Under the pieces are notes generated by a model. The model had not been told where the DNA came from and did not search any database. It worked only from the letters and a program-made list of their open reading frames with translations. The translations under genes and the position numbers were made by a program. DNA of 64,000 nt, from assembly GCF_000296215.2 (NCBI RefSeq), contig NZ_CP013949.1:3031501-3095500 (forward strand), read 5' to 3'. Of this stretch, positions 36,646 to 43,546 are shown piece by piece. Numbering within the stretch: the stretch's first letter is position 1; every line of letters begins with the position of its first letter. The DNA is from Bradyrhizobium sp. CCGE-LA001 (lineage in GTDB: Bacteria; Pseudomonadota; Alphaproteobacteria; Rhizobiales; Xanthobacteraceae).

Positions 36646-36814
36646 TCCCTCGAGACGCCCGCCTTCGGCGGGCCCTCAGGATGAGGACGGAGTGTGCGGC
36701 AGCAATCTCCACGGGCGAAAACGCTGCTTAGCCTCATCCTGAGGAGACCGCCACCGGGTCCGCGCAAAGCGCGGCCCGATGACAGGCTCCGCGGTCGTCT
36801 CGAAGGACGAGGCG
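36646..36814. repeat. Palindromic intergenic repeat, family A, copy 2
   Basis: CTCGAGACGC at 36651-36660 and CCTCAGGATGAGG at 36676-36688 recur inverted as CCTCATCCTGAGGAG (36733-36747) and CGTCTCGAAGGACGAGG (36797-36813). Inner hairpins such as CCCGCCTTCGGCGGG (36660-36674) and CCGCGCAAAGCGCGG are present. It is a diverged second copy of the element at 14171-14297 and fills the gap between two convergent genes. Confidence 0.75.
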
Positions 36815-36832
36815 CGGGCTCCGCTTGGACCG

Positions 36833-37276
36833 TTACTGCTTGATCTCCGGCTCGACGAGCTTCGCCAGATTGCGCAGCGATTCCTGCCAGCCGAGATAGC
36901 AAGCCTCCGGCGGGATGACGTCGGGAATGCCGGCCTGCGTGATGTCGATCTCGGTACCGACCGAGACCTTCTTCAGGATCACCGTCACCTCGATCAGACC
37001 CGGCAAATTGGGATCGTCGAACTTGTCGGTGTAACGGAGGCGTTCGTTCGGCACGAGCTCGAGATATTCCCCGCCGAACGAGTGGCTGTGGCCCGTGGTG
37101 AAATTCCGGAACGACATCTTGAACGTGCCCCCGACCTTGGGCTCGAAATGATGCACGGTGCAGGTGAAACCGTTCGGCGGCAGCCATTTCGCCATCGCAT
37201 CGGCCTCCAGGAAAGCGCGATAGACCTTCTCCGGGCTGGTGGCGAGAATGCGGTGCAGGCGGACAGTGCTGGGCAT
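36833..37276 (-). CDS. SRPBCC (AHSA1-type) ligand-binding domain protein
   Basis: 147 aa, START/Bet v1-like helix-grip fold. It has the AHSA1 signatures: VYRAFLEADAMAKWLPPNGFTC near the start, GGTFKMSFRNFTTGHSHSFGGEYLELVPNERLRYT in the middle, and GWQESLRNLAKLVE in the C-terminal helix. Such proteins bind hydrophobic ligands or act as small hydrolases or activators; the specific role is unknown. There is no operon partner; the neighbours are convergent or divergent. Confidence 0.85.
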   Translation of the reverse strand: MPSTVRLHRILATSPEKVYRAFLEADAMAKWLPPNGFTCTVHHFEPKVGGTFKMSFRNFTTGHSHSFGGEYLELVPNERLRYTDKFDDPNLPGLIEVTVILKKVSVGTEIDITQAGIPDVIPPEACYLGWQESLRNLAKLVEPEIKQ

Positions 37277-37586
37277 GGTTGTTATCCCTCAGTGTTTGAT
37301 GGGCCCGGGCTGGCCTCTATGGCCCATTCATGTCACGAGGACGACCGGGAAGCCGCCGATCCGACACGGGCTTGCAGATTTTTTGTCGCAGGGGCCGACG
37401 TCGCGAGCCCGCCCGCCAATCGCGCCTGACGCGTCTTGTTCGCCCTTGCTGTTCGAGGATCTGATGCTCGTCCCTTCTGCGCAGGGGCCGCAAGGCACGG
37501 AAAGCTCTGTCCAGGTTCAACCGCGGCACGTGAGGAACACGGAGCGGGGTGGCTTGTTGTTCGCGATCACAACAGGAGACAATCAG
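37277..37586. other. Intergenic stretch with no recognisable feature
   Basis: 310 nt between the divergent SRPBCC gene and the small secreted protein gene. It must carry their promoters, but I see no palindrome, terminator or gene that I can support. Confidence 0.4.
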
Positions 37587-37832
37587 ATGATCAGGAAGCT
37601 CATGCTGAGTGCGGTGATCGCGTCGATGATGGGATCCATCGGAATGGCGCAGCCCAGCCAGGGTCAGCAAGGCGCGCAAGCCGGGGTGGGTGGAACGAGC
37701 GACACCACGAAAAATAGGGGCAAGGCCAAAGACGGCATGACAACTGGCACGTCGTCCGCCGGCACCACGGACGGCTCAGGCAGCAGCGCCCCTGGCGGAC
37801 AATCTTCCAAGAAGAGCTCGCCGCCCAGGTGA
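37587..37832 (+). CDS. Small secreted low-complexity protein
   Basis: 81 aa. A signal peptide (MIRKLMLSAVIASMMGSIGMA) is followed by a mature part rich in Gly, Ser, Thr, Gln and Lys, without cysteines or a fold I can recognise. AGGAG lies 8 nt before the ATG. The frame is open far upstream, but that part is not protein-like. Probably a disordered periplasmic or secreted protein of unknown function. Confidence 0.65.
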   Translation: MIRKLMLSAVIASMMGSIGMAQPSQGQQGAQAGVGGTSDTTKNRGKAKDGMTTGTSSAGTTDGSGSSAPGGQSSKKSSPPR

Positions 37833-37912
37833 GCTGAGGCTCAAGTGAGCTCTGAATCAAGTGAGTTCAGGATCAAGTGTCAGGTGAGTTCAGGAGGCGC
37901 CCATGGTTTGGT

Positions 37913-38188
37913 CTAGGACCAAACGATGGGCGCAAACTTCAAACCGCGGCTAAGAAGTTCTTCGCCGAGCAGACCAGCACGCTCCTTCGCTGCAGCTCCG
38001 ACGAGGCGGTATTTGTGACCCAACGCCTTGTCGGCCTCGACCTGACGTCGAATGCTTTCGTAGAGGCGAACGACACTCTCGTCAGTCAGGTGATCGAAGC
38101 TACCGGCGGCCGGGGACGAAATGCCCGCGGCCGATCTGCTCTTTCGCAGAGCCGATACGACGGCATCAAAAGATTTCTCATCGCTCAT
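37913..38188 (-). CDS. Small conserved-looking protein of unknown function
   Basis: 91 aa starting MSDEKSFDAVVSALRKS. The body is helical (DESVVRLYESIRRQVEADKALGHKYRLVGAAAKERAGLLGEELLSRGLKF) and highly charged. The start at 38188 is chosen because the sequence upstream is cysteine-rich and unlike protein; the Shine-Dalgarno is weak. I do not recognise a family. Coding is supported by codon composition and a clean amphipathic pattern rather than by homology. Confidence 0.55.
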   Translation of the reverse strand: MSDEKSFDAVVSALRKSRSAAGISSPAAGSFDHLTDESVVRLYESIRRQVEADKALGHKYRLVGAAAKERAGLLGEELLSRGLKFAPIVWS

Positions 38189-38289
38189 AGGAAGTGCCGT
38201 CCCGCTTGCTGATCGGCACACACTATGCGACCGGACCGAACCCGCGGGATAACAAAAGTTAATTAACGGCATGCGGTGACTGGCTCGGC

Positions 38290-38976
38290 CTATGCCGCCA
38301 CGTCCTGCGGTGTCATCGTGAACGCCAACCTGTAGCGACCGAACGTCGGATCGTCCTGCGAACCAGCTCCGTGAAGCGATGACGGCGAGAGCTGTCCAGC
38401 GATCACGGCCTCGACCGCATCCATATCGTAACCCGACAACAGAATGATCCAGTCGGCGGCACCGTCTTTTCCTCGAATCTGCTGCTCCGTGGTGGGTGAA
38501 TTCGTCCTGGGCGTATCGGTCAGGAGCAGATGGGCGCCCGTCAGCCCCGGCTTCGAGGCGAGGGCGCCGAGCGTATCAAGAAGGTACGCCTGCAACTCAG
38601 CGGCGCGTTCAGTGTGCGGCGACAGCCTGATGGTGGCGAGCGCGCCTGCGATGCCGCCGCCAAAGCTCCCGGCGATCCGGCATTGGCTGCGTACCATGCC
38701 GAGATGATGCGGCATCATCTTCGTCGACCACGGCGTCGGCGCGTTGAGCCGGTCGTGATATCCTTTCGACGTCAGGACTTCGTATTGATCCAGTTCATAA
38801 AGCACGAAGAAGCCTTCAGCGTCCGTCGTGCTGCTCCAGCGCGATCCCCGCCGGAAGCCGGGAATGCTCATCCGCTCCGGAAAATGCTCATGCGAATGCC
38901 AGTCGCCAAACTCGCTGCGCTGCTCGGCGCGAACGCTCCACCACATCGCAACGGCGGCCTTGCCCAGCAGTGACAT
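38290..38976 (-). CDS. Protein of unknown function with a ferredoxin-like (dimeric alpha-beta barrel) pattern
   Basis: 228 aa. The stretch FGDWHSHEHFPERMSIPGFRRGSRW (about 23-47) is like that of dimeric alpha-beta barrel proteins in which a trans-acting protein reads xWYxxEHLPERLxIPGF. A second similar half (about 110-225) suggests two fused ferredoxin-like modules. Several conserved His residues could bind a ligand. No specific function can be assigned. It stands alone, transcribed from its own upstream region. Confidence 0.7.
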   Translation of the reverse strand: MSLLGKAAVAMWWSVRAEQRSEFGDWHSHEHFPERMSIPGFRRGSRWSSTTDAEGFFVLYELDQYEVLTSKGYHDRLNAPTPWSTKMMPHHLGMVRSQCRIAGSFGGGIAGALATIRLSPHTERAAELQAYLLDTLGALASKPGLTGAHLLLTDTPRTNSPTTEQQIRGKDGAADWIILLSGYDMDAVEAVIAGQLSPSSLHGAGSQDDPTFGRYRLAFTMTPQDVAA

Positions 38977-39278
38977 GGTGGACCTCTCTTCCTCGGATTG
39001 TTTCCAGCAGGCGCGCTAGACGAGCGATCGCGCTTCAACATCGCTTCGGACGGCAGGACGTCCGGCGCTTCGAACGATGCCACAATACCCCTGTTTTGCC
39101 CGACGCCTCGACCTATTTTTCGGCTCATCAGAAATTTCGTTTGTGATCAATGACTTGGCTACTGTGCATGGGGTTGTTTTTTCAGCTTTGATTGGACCCC
39201 AGTCGAAAAGCACCGCCCGCTCAAGCAAAAGGGCCGCCCCTTCGGGCGGCCCTTTCGTCTCGTTCGATGCGGACCCGC
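38977..39278. other. Intergenic region upstream of the 228-aa gene
   Basis: 302 nt holding the frc terminator at its right end (39226-39255) and otherwise AT-richer sequence with no recognisable gene or repeat. Confidence 0.4.
39226..39255 (-). terminator. Rho-independent terminator after frc
   Basis: A perfect 12-bp stem, AAAGGGCCGCCC (39228-39239) with GGGCGGCCCTTT (39244-39255), and a 4-nt loop. On the minus strand it ends in TTTTG. It lies 23 nt past the frc stop and closes the oxalate operon. Confidence 0.85.
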
Positions 39279-40556
39279 TTACTCCGCCGCCTGCTTCTGC
39301 GGCGGATCGAGCGCGCCCGACTTGTGGATCTCGGCGACCTGGTGATCGGAGAAGCCGAGCACCGTGCGCAGGATCTCGTCGGTGTGCTCGCCGAGCAGCG
39401 GGGAGCGCTCGACGTCGCTCGGAGAGTCCGACAGCTTGATCGGGTTGCCGACCGAGATGTACTTGCCGCGGGTGGGGTGATCGACCTCGACCACGGTGCC
39501 GGTCGCGCGCAGCGACTGGTCCTCGGCGATCTCCTTCATCGACAGGATCGGACCGCAGGGGATGTCGTCCTTGTTGAGGATCTCCATCGCCTCGAACTTG
39601 GTCTTGGTCATCGTCCACTGTTCGATGCGGGCGAAGATCTCGTTGAGGCGCGGCAGGCGGGCCGCCGGCTTGGCGTAGTTCGGATCGGTCTTCCAGGTGG
39701 GCTCGCCGATCACGTCGCAGATCTTCTCCCAGACCGGGGCCTGGGTGATGAAATAGATGTAGGCGTTGGGATCGGTCTCCCAGCCCTTGCACTTCAGAAT
39801 GCGGCCGGGCTGGCCGCCGCCGGAGTCGTTGCCGGCACGCGGCACGGCATCGCCGAACGGAATGCCTTCGCCGAACTGGCTGTATTCCTTGAGCGGGCCG
39901 TGGGCGAGGCGCTGCTGGTCGCGCAGCTTGACGCGGGCGAGGTTGAGCACGCCGTCCTGCATCGCGGCGGTGACGCGCTGGCCCTTGCCCGAATGCGTGC
40001 GCTGATACAGCGCGGTGACGATGCCGAGCGCGAGGTGCAGGCCGGTGCCGGAATCGCCGATCTGCGCGCCGGTGACGAGCGGCAGGCCGTCGCGGAAGCC
40101 GGTGGTGGAGGCGGCGCCGCCGGTGCACTGCGCGACGTTCTCATAGACCTTGCAGTCTTCGTAGGGCCCAGGGCCGAAGCCCTTGATCGAGGCAACGATC
40201 ATCTTCGGGTTGATCGCCTGGATCTTCTCCCAGGGGAAGCCCATGCGGTCGAGCACGCCGGGGCCGAAATTCTCCACCAGCACGTCGCACTTCTTGATCA
40301 GCTCGGTAAGGACTTCCTTGCCCTTGGGGTTCTTGGTGTCGAGCGTGATCGAGCGCTTGTTGTGGTTGAGCATGGTGAAATACAGGCTGTCCACGTTCGG
40401 GATGTCCTGCAGCTGGCCGCGGGTGATGTCACCCACGCCCGGACGTTCCACCTTGATCACGTCGGCGCCGAACCAGGCCAAGAGCTGCGTGCAGGTCGGT
40501 CCGGACTGGACGTGGGTGAAGTCGAGAATGCGAACGCCCGTGAGCGCTTTGGTCAT
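39279..40556 (-). CDS. frc: Formyl-CoA:oxalate CoA-transferase
   Basis: Class III CoA-transferase, 425 aa, that moves CoA from formyl-CoA to oxalate, giving oxalyl-CoA and formate. It opens with MTKALTGVRILDFTHVQSGP and keeps the catalytic Asp168 in GAQIGDSGTGLH, which aligns with Asp169 of the Oxalobacter enzyme. Length and termini match known frc products. Two ATGs are adjacent (40559 and 40556); the second gives the family N-terminus and has GGAG 8 nt upstream. It lies downstream of oxc on the same strand, separated by a 142-nt gap with two hairpins, and ends at a strong terminator. Confidence 0.96.
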   Translation of the reverse strand: MTKALTGVRILDFTHVQSGPTCTQLLAWFGADVIKVERPGVGDITRGQLQDIPNVDSLYFTMLNHNKRSITLDTKNPKGKEVLTELIKKCDVLVENFGPGVLDRMGFPWEKIQAINPKMIVASIKGFGPGPYEDCKVYENVAQCTGGAASTTGFRDGLPLVTGAQIGDSGTGLHLALGIVTALYQRTHSGKGQRVTAAMQDGVLNLARVKLRDQQRLAHGPLKEYSQFGEGIPFGDAVPRAGNDSGGGQPGRILKCKGWETDPNAYIYFITQAPVWEKICDVIGEPTWKTDPNYAKPAARLPRLNEIFARIEQWTMTKTKFEAMEILNKDDIPCGPILSMKEIAEDQSLRATGTVVEVDHPTRGKYISVGNPIKLSDSPSDVERSPLLGEHTDEILRTVLGFSDHQVAEIHKSGALDPPQKQAAE

Positions 40557-40615
40557 CATGTTGCTCCGTACTCTGTCTGCCCCTGCACCCGGCAGGGAAT
40601 AAGGGTTGAGGGGTG

Positions 40616-40640
40616 GCTGAAGCGCACTTGGCGCTTCAGC
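40616..40640. terminator. Hairpin between oxc and frc
   Basis: A perfect 10-bp stem, GCTGAAGCGC (40616-40625) with GCGCTTCAGC (40631-40640), and a 5-nt loop, in the oxc-frc gap. There is no T-run on the minus strand, so it may lower readthrough or protect mRNA rather than end transcription. Confidence 0.4.
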
Positions 40641-40651
40641 TCTATTGTTTG

Positions 40652-40698
40652 GGCATGATCTGTCCGGAAAACCGCTGCACACTTTTCCGGATCATGCC
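40652..40698. repeat. Palindromic repeat, family D, directly after the oxc stop
   Basis: GGCATGATC (40652-40660) is matched by GATCATGCC (40690-40698), with TCCGGAAAA and TTTTCCGGA as a second pair of arms just inside. Together they make a long stem around a short loop. From general knowledge this form is a frequent intergenic repeat in Bradyrhizobium. It abuts the oxc stop codon and could act as a 3' mRNA structure. Confidence 0.65.
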
Positions 40699-42432
40699 TT
40701 ACTTCTTCTTCTGCAGAACGCTCTGCGGATTGAGGTTGCCGATGCGGCCGCTCTCCGAGCCCGCGGCCGGATCGATCACCGCGTTGATCAGCGTCGGCTT
40801 GCCCGACTTCATGGCTTCGTTGACGGCGCGCTTCAGCTCGTCCGGCGAGGTGGCATTCACGCCGACTCCGCCGAAGGCCTCCATCATCTTGTCGTAGCGT
40901 GCGCCCTTGACGAACACGGTCGTCGCCGGATCGGCGTTGGCGCCGTTGACGTCGGTGCCGCGATAGATGCCGTCATTGTTGAAGATGACCACGCAGATCG
41001 GCAAATTGTAGCGGCAGATGGTCTCGACCTCCATGCCGGAGAAGCCGAAGGCCGAGTCGCCTTCCACGGCGAGCACGGGATGACCGGTCTCGAGCGCGGC
41101 GGCGATCGCCTGGCCCATGCCGATGCCCATCACGCCCCAGGTGCCGACGTCGAGACGCTTGCGCGGCTTGTACATGTCGATGACGCCGCGGGCGAGGTCG
41201 AGCGTGTTGGCGCCTTCGTTGACGAGGATCGCCTCGGGATACTCCTTGATGACGTTCTTCAGCACGCCGAGCGCGCCGTGATAGTCCATCGGCGACTTGT
41301 TGTTCATCAGCTTCGGCGCCATCTTGGCGACGTTCTCTTCGCGCTTGGACGAGATCGCCTTGGTCCATTCGGCGGGCGGGGCGGTCCAGCCCGTTGCCAT
41401 CGCCTGGTTGAAGGCGGAGACGACCGAGCCGATGTCGCCGACCACGGGCGCGACGATCTCGACGTTGGAGTCCATCTCCTTCGGCTCGATGTCGACCTGG
41501 ATGAATTTTTTGGGCGCTTCGCCCCAGCTCTTGCCCTTGCCGTGCGAAAGCAGCCAGTTCAGCCGCGCGCCGATCAGCATGACGACGTCGGAGTCCTTCA
41601 GTACGGTCGAGCGGGCCGCGCCGGCGCATTGCGGATGGGTGTCGGGCAGCAGGCCCTTGGCCATGCTCATCGGGAGGAACGGCACGCCGCTCTTCTCGAC
41701 GAAGCTCTTGATCTCCTCGTCGGCCTGCGCGTAGGCCGCGCCTTTGCCGAGGATGATGAGCGGACGCTTGGCGCTCTTGAGCACGTCGAGCGCGCGCTTG
41801 ATCGAAGCGGGCGAGGGGATCTGGGCGGGCGCGGCGTCGATCACCTTGACCAGCGACTTCTGGCCGGCCTCGGCGTTCATCACCTGGCCGAACAGCTTGG
41901 CCGGCAGGTCGAGATAGACGCCGCCGGGACGACCCGACACCGCGGCGCGGATGGCGCGGGCGAAACCGATGCCGATGTCCTGGGCGTGCAGTACGCGATA
42001 GGCCGCCTTGCACAGCGGCTTGGCAATCGCGAGCTGGTCCATCTCTTCATAGTCGCCCTGCTGGAGGTCGACGATCTCGCGCTCGGAGGAGCCCGAGACC
42101 AGGATCATCGGATAGCAATTGGTGGTGGCGTGGGCGAGGGCGGTGAGACCGTTGAGGAAGCCGGGCGCCGAGACGGTGAGGCAGACGCCGGGCTTCTTGG
42201 TGAGATAGCCGGCGATGCCCGCGGCGTAACCGGCGTTCTGCTCGTGACGGAAGGAGATCACGCGAATACCCGCGGCCTGCGCCATGCGGCCCAAATCCGT
42301 GATCGGGATGCCCGGCACATTATAGATGGTGTTGATGCCGTTCAGCTTGAGCGCGTCGATGACGAGATGGAAGCCATCCGTCAGCTCCTGCTCGGTGCCC
42401 GGTGCTTCGGACTTGGTCGCGGTATTCAGCAT
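40699..42432 (-). CDS. oxc: Oxalyl-CoA decarboxylase
   Basis: ThDP-dependent enzyme, 577 aa, converting oxalyl-CoA to formyl-CoA and CO2. It has the three-domain decarboxylase layout: a Pyr domain with catalytic Glu in ISFRHEQNAGYAAG (about 56-70), a central domain, and a PP domain with GDSAFGFSGMEVETICRYNLPICVVIFNNDG (about 455-485), the ThDP/Mg site. The C-terminus (RIGNLNPQSVLQKKK) fits the family lid. The ATG at 42432 has GGGAG upstream. Together with frc it forms the core oxalate pathway; gntR begins 72 nt upstream on the same strand. Confidence 0.96.
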   Translation of the reverse strand: MLNTATKSEAPGTEQELTDGFHLVIDALKLNGINTIYNVPGIPITDLGRMAQAAGIRVISFRHEQNAGYAAGIAGYLTKKPGVCLTVSAPGFLNGLTALAHATTNCYPMILVSGSSEREIVDLQQGDYEEMDQLAIAKPLCKAAYRVLHAQDIGIGFARAIRAAVSGRPGGVYLDLPAKLFGQVMNAEAGQKSLVKVIDAAPAQIPSPASIKRALDVLKSAKRPLIILGKGAAYAQADEEIKSFVEKSGVPFLPMSMAKGLLPDTHPQCAGAARSTVLKDSDVVMLIGARLNWLLSHGKGKSWGEAPKKFIQVDIEPKEMDSNVEIVAPVVGDIGSVVSAFNQAMATGWTAPPAEWTKAISSKREENVAKMAPKLMNNKSPMDYHGALGVLKNVIKEYPEAILVNEGANTLDLARGVIDMYKPRKRLDVGTWGVMGIGMGQAIAAALETGHPVLAVEGDSAFGFSGMEVETICRYNLPICVVIFNNDGIYRGTDVNGANADPATTVFVKGARYDKMMEAFGGVGVNATSPDELKRAVNEAMKSGKPTLINAVIDPAAGSESGRIGNLNPQSVLQKKK

Positions 42433-42504
42433 GGGCCTTGTCTCCCTGGTCCCAAGATGTGGGGCGAGTTGTTCGCCCTTCTGGTGAAGTTGCTAAGTAA
42501 ACAG

Positions 42505-43236
42505 TTACGTGAATAGTTCTTGGCCATGCGCTTCGACGTAAGCGGCAAGGCCGAGCGTGTGGTCGCGGGCACGCTTCTCGGCCAGTTCGGTGTCGCGCGC
42601 TTCCAGTGCTTCGATCATGGCGAGATGCTCGGGCAGCGAGGTGGCGGTGCGGTCCTTGCGTCCGATGGTCAGCTGGCGATAGCCGCGCACGTGCAAGAGG
42701 AGGTCGTTGGTGAGATCGACCAGCACGGGGGATTCCGACAGCGAGATCAGCGCCTGGTGGAAAGCGATGTTGGCGCGCGAATATTCCTCAACGTGATCCT
42801 CGGGGAGGCGATCCTTGCCGAAATCCTTGAAGTAGTCGCGCAGCGCGGTGATGTCCTTCTTGCGTGCGGTGGTGGTGATGAGGCGCGCAGCCATGCTCTC
42901 CAGCGCCGCCCAGGCGCGGATCATGTCGACGATCTCGCTCTTGGTCCTGCGCACGACCATGATGCCGCGGCGGGGGACGGTCTTCACGAAACCGTCCTGC
43001 TCGAGCATCGCGATCGCTTCGCGGATCGGCGTGCGGCTGACGCCGAGACGTTCGGACAGCGCGCGCTCGTCGAGCATCACCGGCTCGGGCGTCGAATAGA
43101 TGTCCATCCTGAGGATGGCTTCCTTCAAGGCATCATACGCCTTGTTCTTGAAGCTGCTCTCCGGGGCAATACGAACGATTGCGATGTCTGCCTCGGCCAT
43201 GTTCGGCAACGCCTTGGTTGGTTTCCGTAGTGACAC
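42505..43236 (-). CDS. GntR-family (FCD domain) transcriptional regulator of the oxalate region
   Basis: 243 aa. The N-terminal winged helix (about 30-100, LDERALSERLGVSRTPIREAIAMLEQDGFVKTVPRRGIMV) is typical of GntR; the all-helical FCD effector domain (about 105-230) keeps its metal-site His residues (NIAFHQALI, LPEHLAMIEA). The start is GTG at 43236 with GGAGGAG 7 nt upstream. It lies directly before oxc, and two near-perfect palindromes (43294 and 43375) precede it. The same palindrome recurs before the transporter genes, so this regulator probably binds them all and controls itself. The effector may be oxalate, oxalyl-CoA or a related acid (inference). Confidence 0.92.
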   Translation of the reverse strand: MSLRKPTKALPNMAEADIAIVRIAPESSFKNKAYDALKEAILRMDIYSTPEPVMLDERALSERLGVSRTPIREAIAMLEQDGFVKTVPRRGIMVVRRTKSEIVDMIRAWAALESMAARLITTTARKKDITALRDYFKDFGKDRLPEDHVEEYSRANIAFHQALISLSESPVLVDLTNDLLLHVRGYRQLTIGRKDRTATSLPEHLAMIEALEARDTELAEKRARDHTLGLAAYVEAHGQELFT

Positions 43237-43293
43237 GACGAATCTCCTCCAGTGGGGAGTCGTCTTTTACAGGAATATTAACGGGAAAGTTTT

Positions 43294-43310
43294 TGGCATA
43301 CCACATGCCA
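43294..43310. promoter_or_regulatory. Putative GntR operator, site 7
   Basis: TGGCATACCACATGCCA; the outer 6+6 bases form a perfect palindrome. It lies 57 nt upstream of the gntR start. Confidence 0.75.
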
Positions 43311-43374
43311 GAATGTCAAGGCGGCTATTTTTTGCGGCGTTCTAAGCTGCCCTCTGACTTGACAAGTTGGCTTC

Positions 43375-43391
43375 TGGCATACCAAATGCCA
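43375..43391. promoter_or_regulatory. Putative GntR operator, site 8
   Basis: TGGCATACCAAATGCCA; a perfect outer palindrome that differs from site 7 by one base. It lies 155 nt upstream of the acyl-CoA ligase start. Confidence 0.75.
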
Positions 43392-43546
43392 TCGCCAGCC
43401 ATTTTTGATCCAAACCGGCGGAGTAGTGTTGGGCTCGCCCTTCGTTCCGCGGCATGGAGCAGAGCGCGGCGAATGGCAAGCATCACGGGCAGCCGCTACA
43501 CGCGCGCGCTTTGAAAAGAACGAACTGAGGTCAAGGGAGAAGCCAC

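Larger units (their letters stand above)
43237..43546. promoter_or_regulatory. Divergent control region, gntR-oxc versus acyl-CoA ligase
   Basis: 310 nt, AT-rich for this genome, carrying two of the best operator palindromes (43294-43310 and 43375-43391). Their starts are 81 nt apart, or about eight helical turns, which would put both on the same face of the DNA. Confidence 0.6.
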
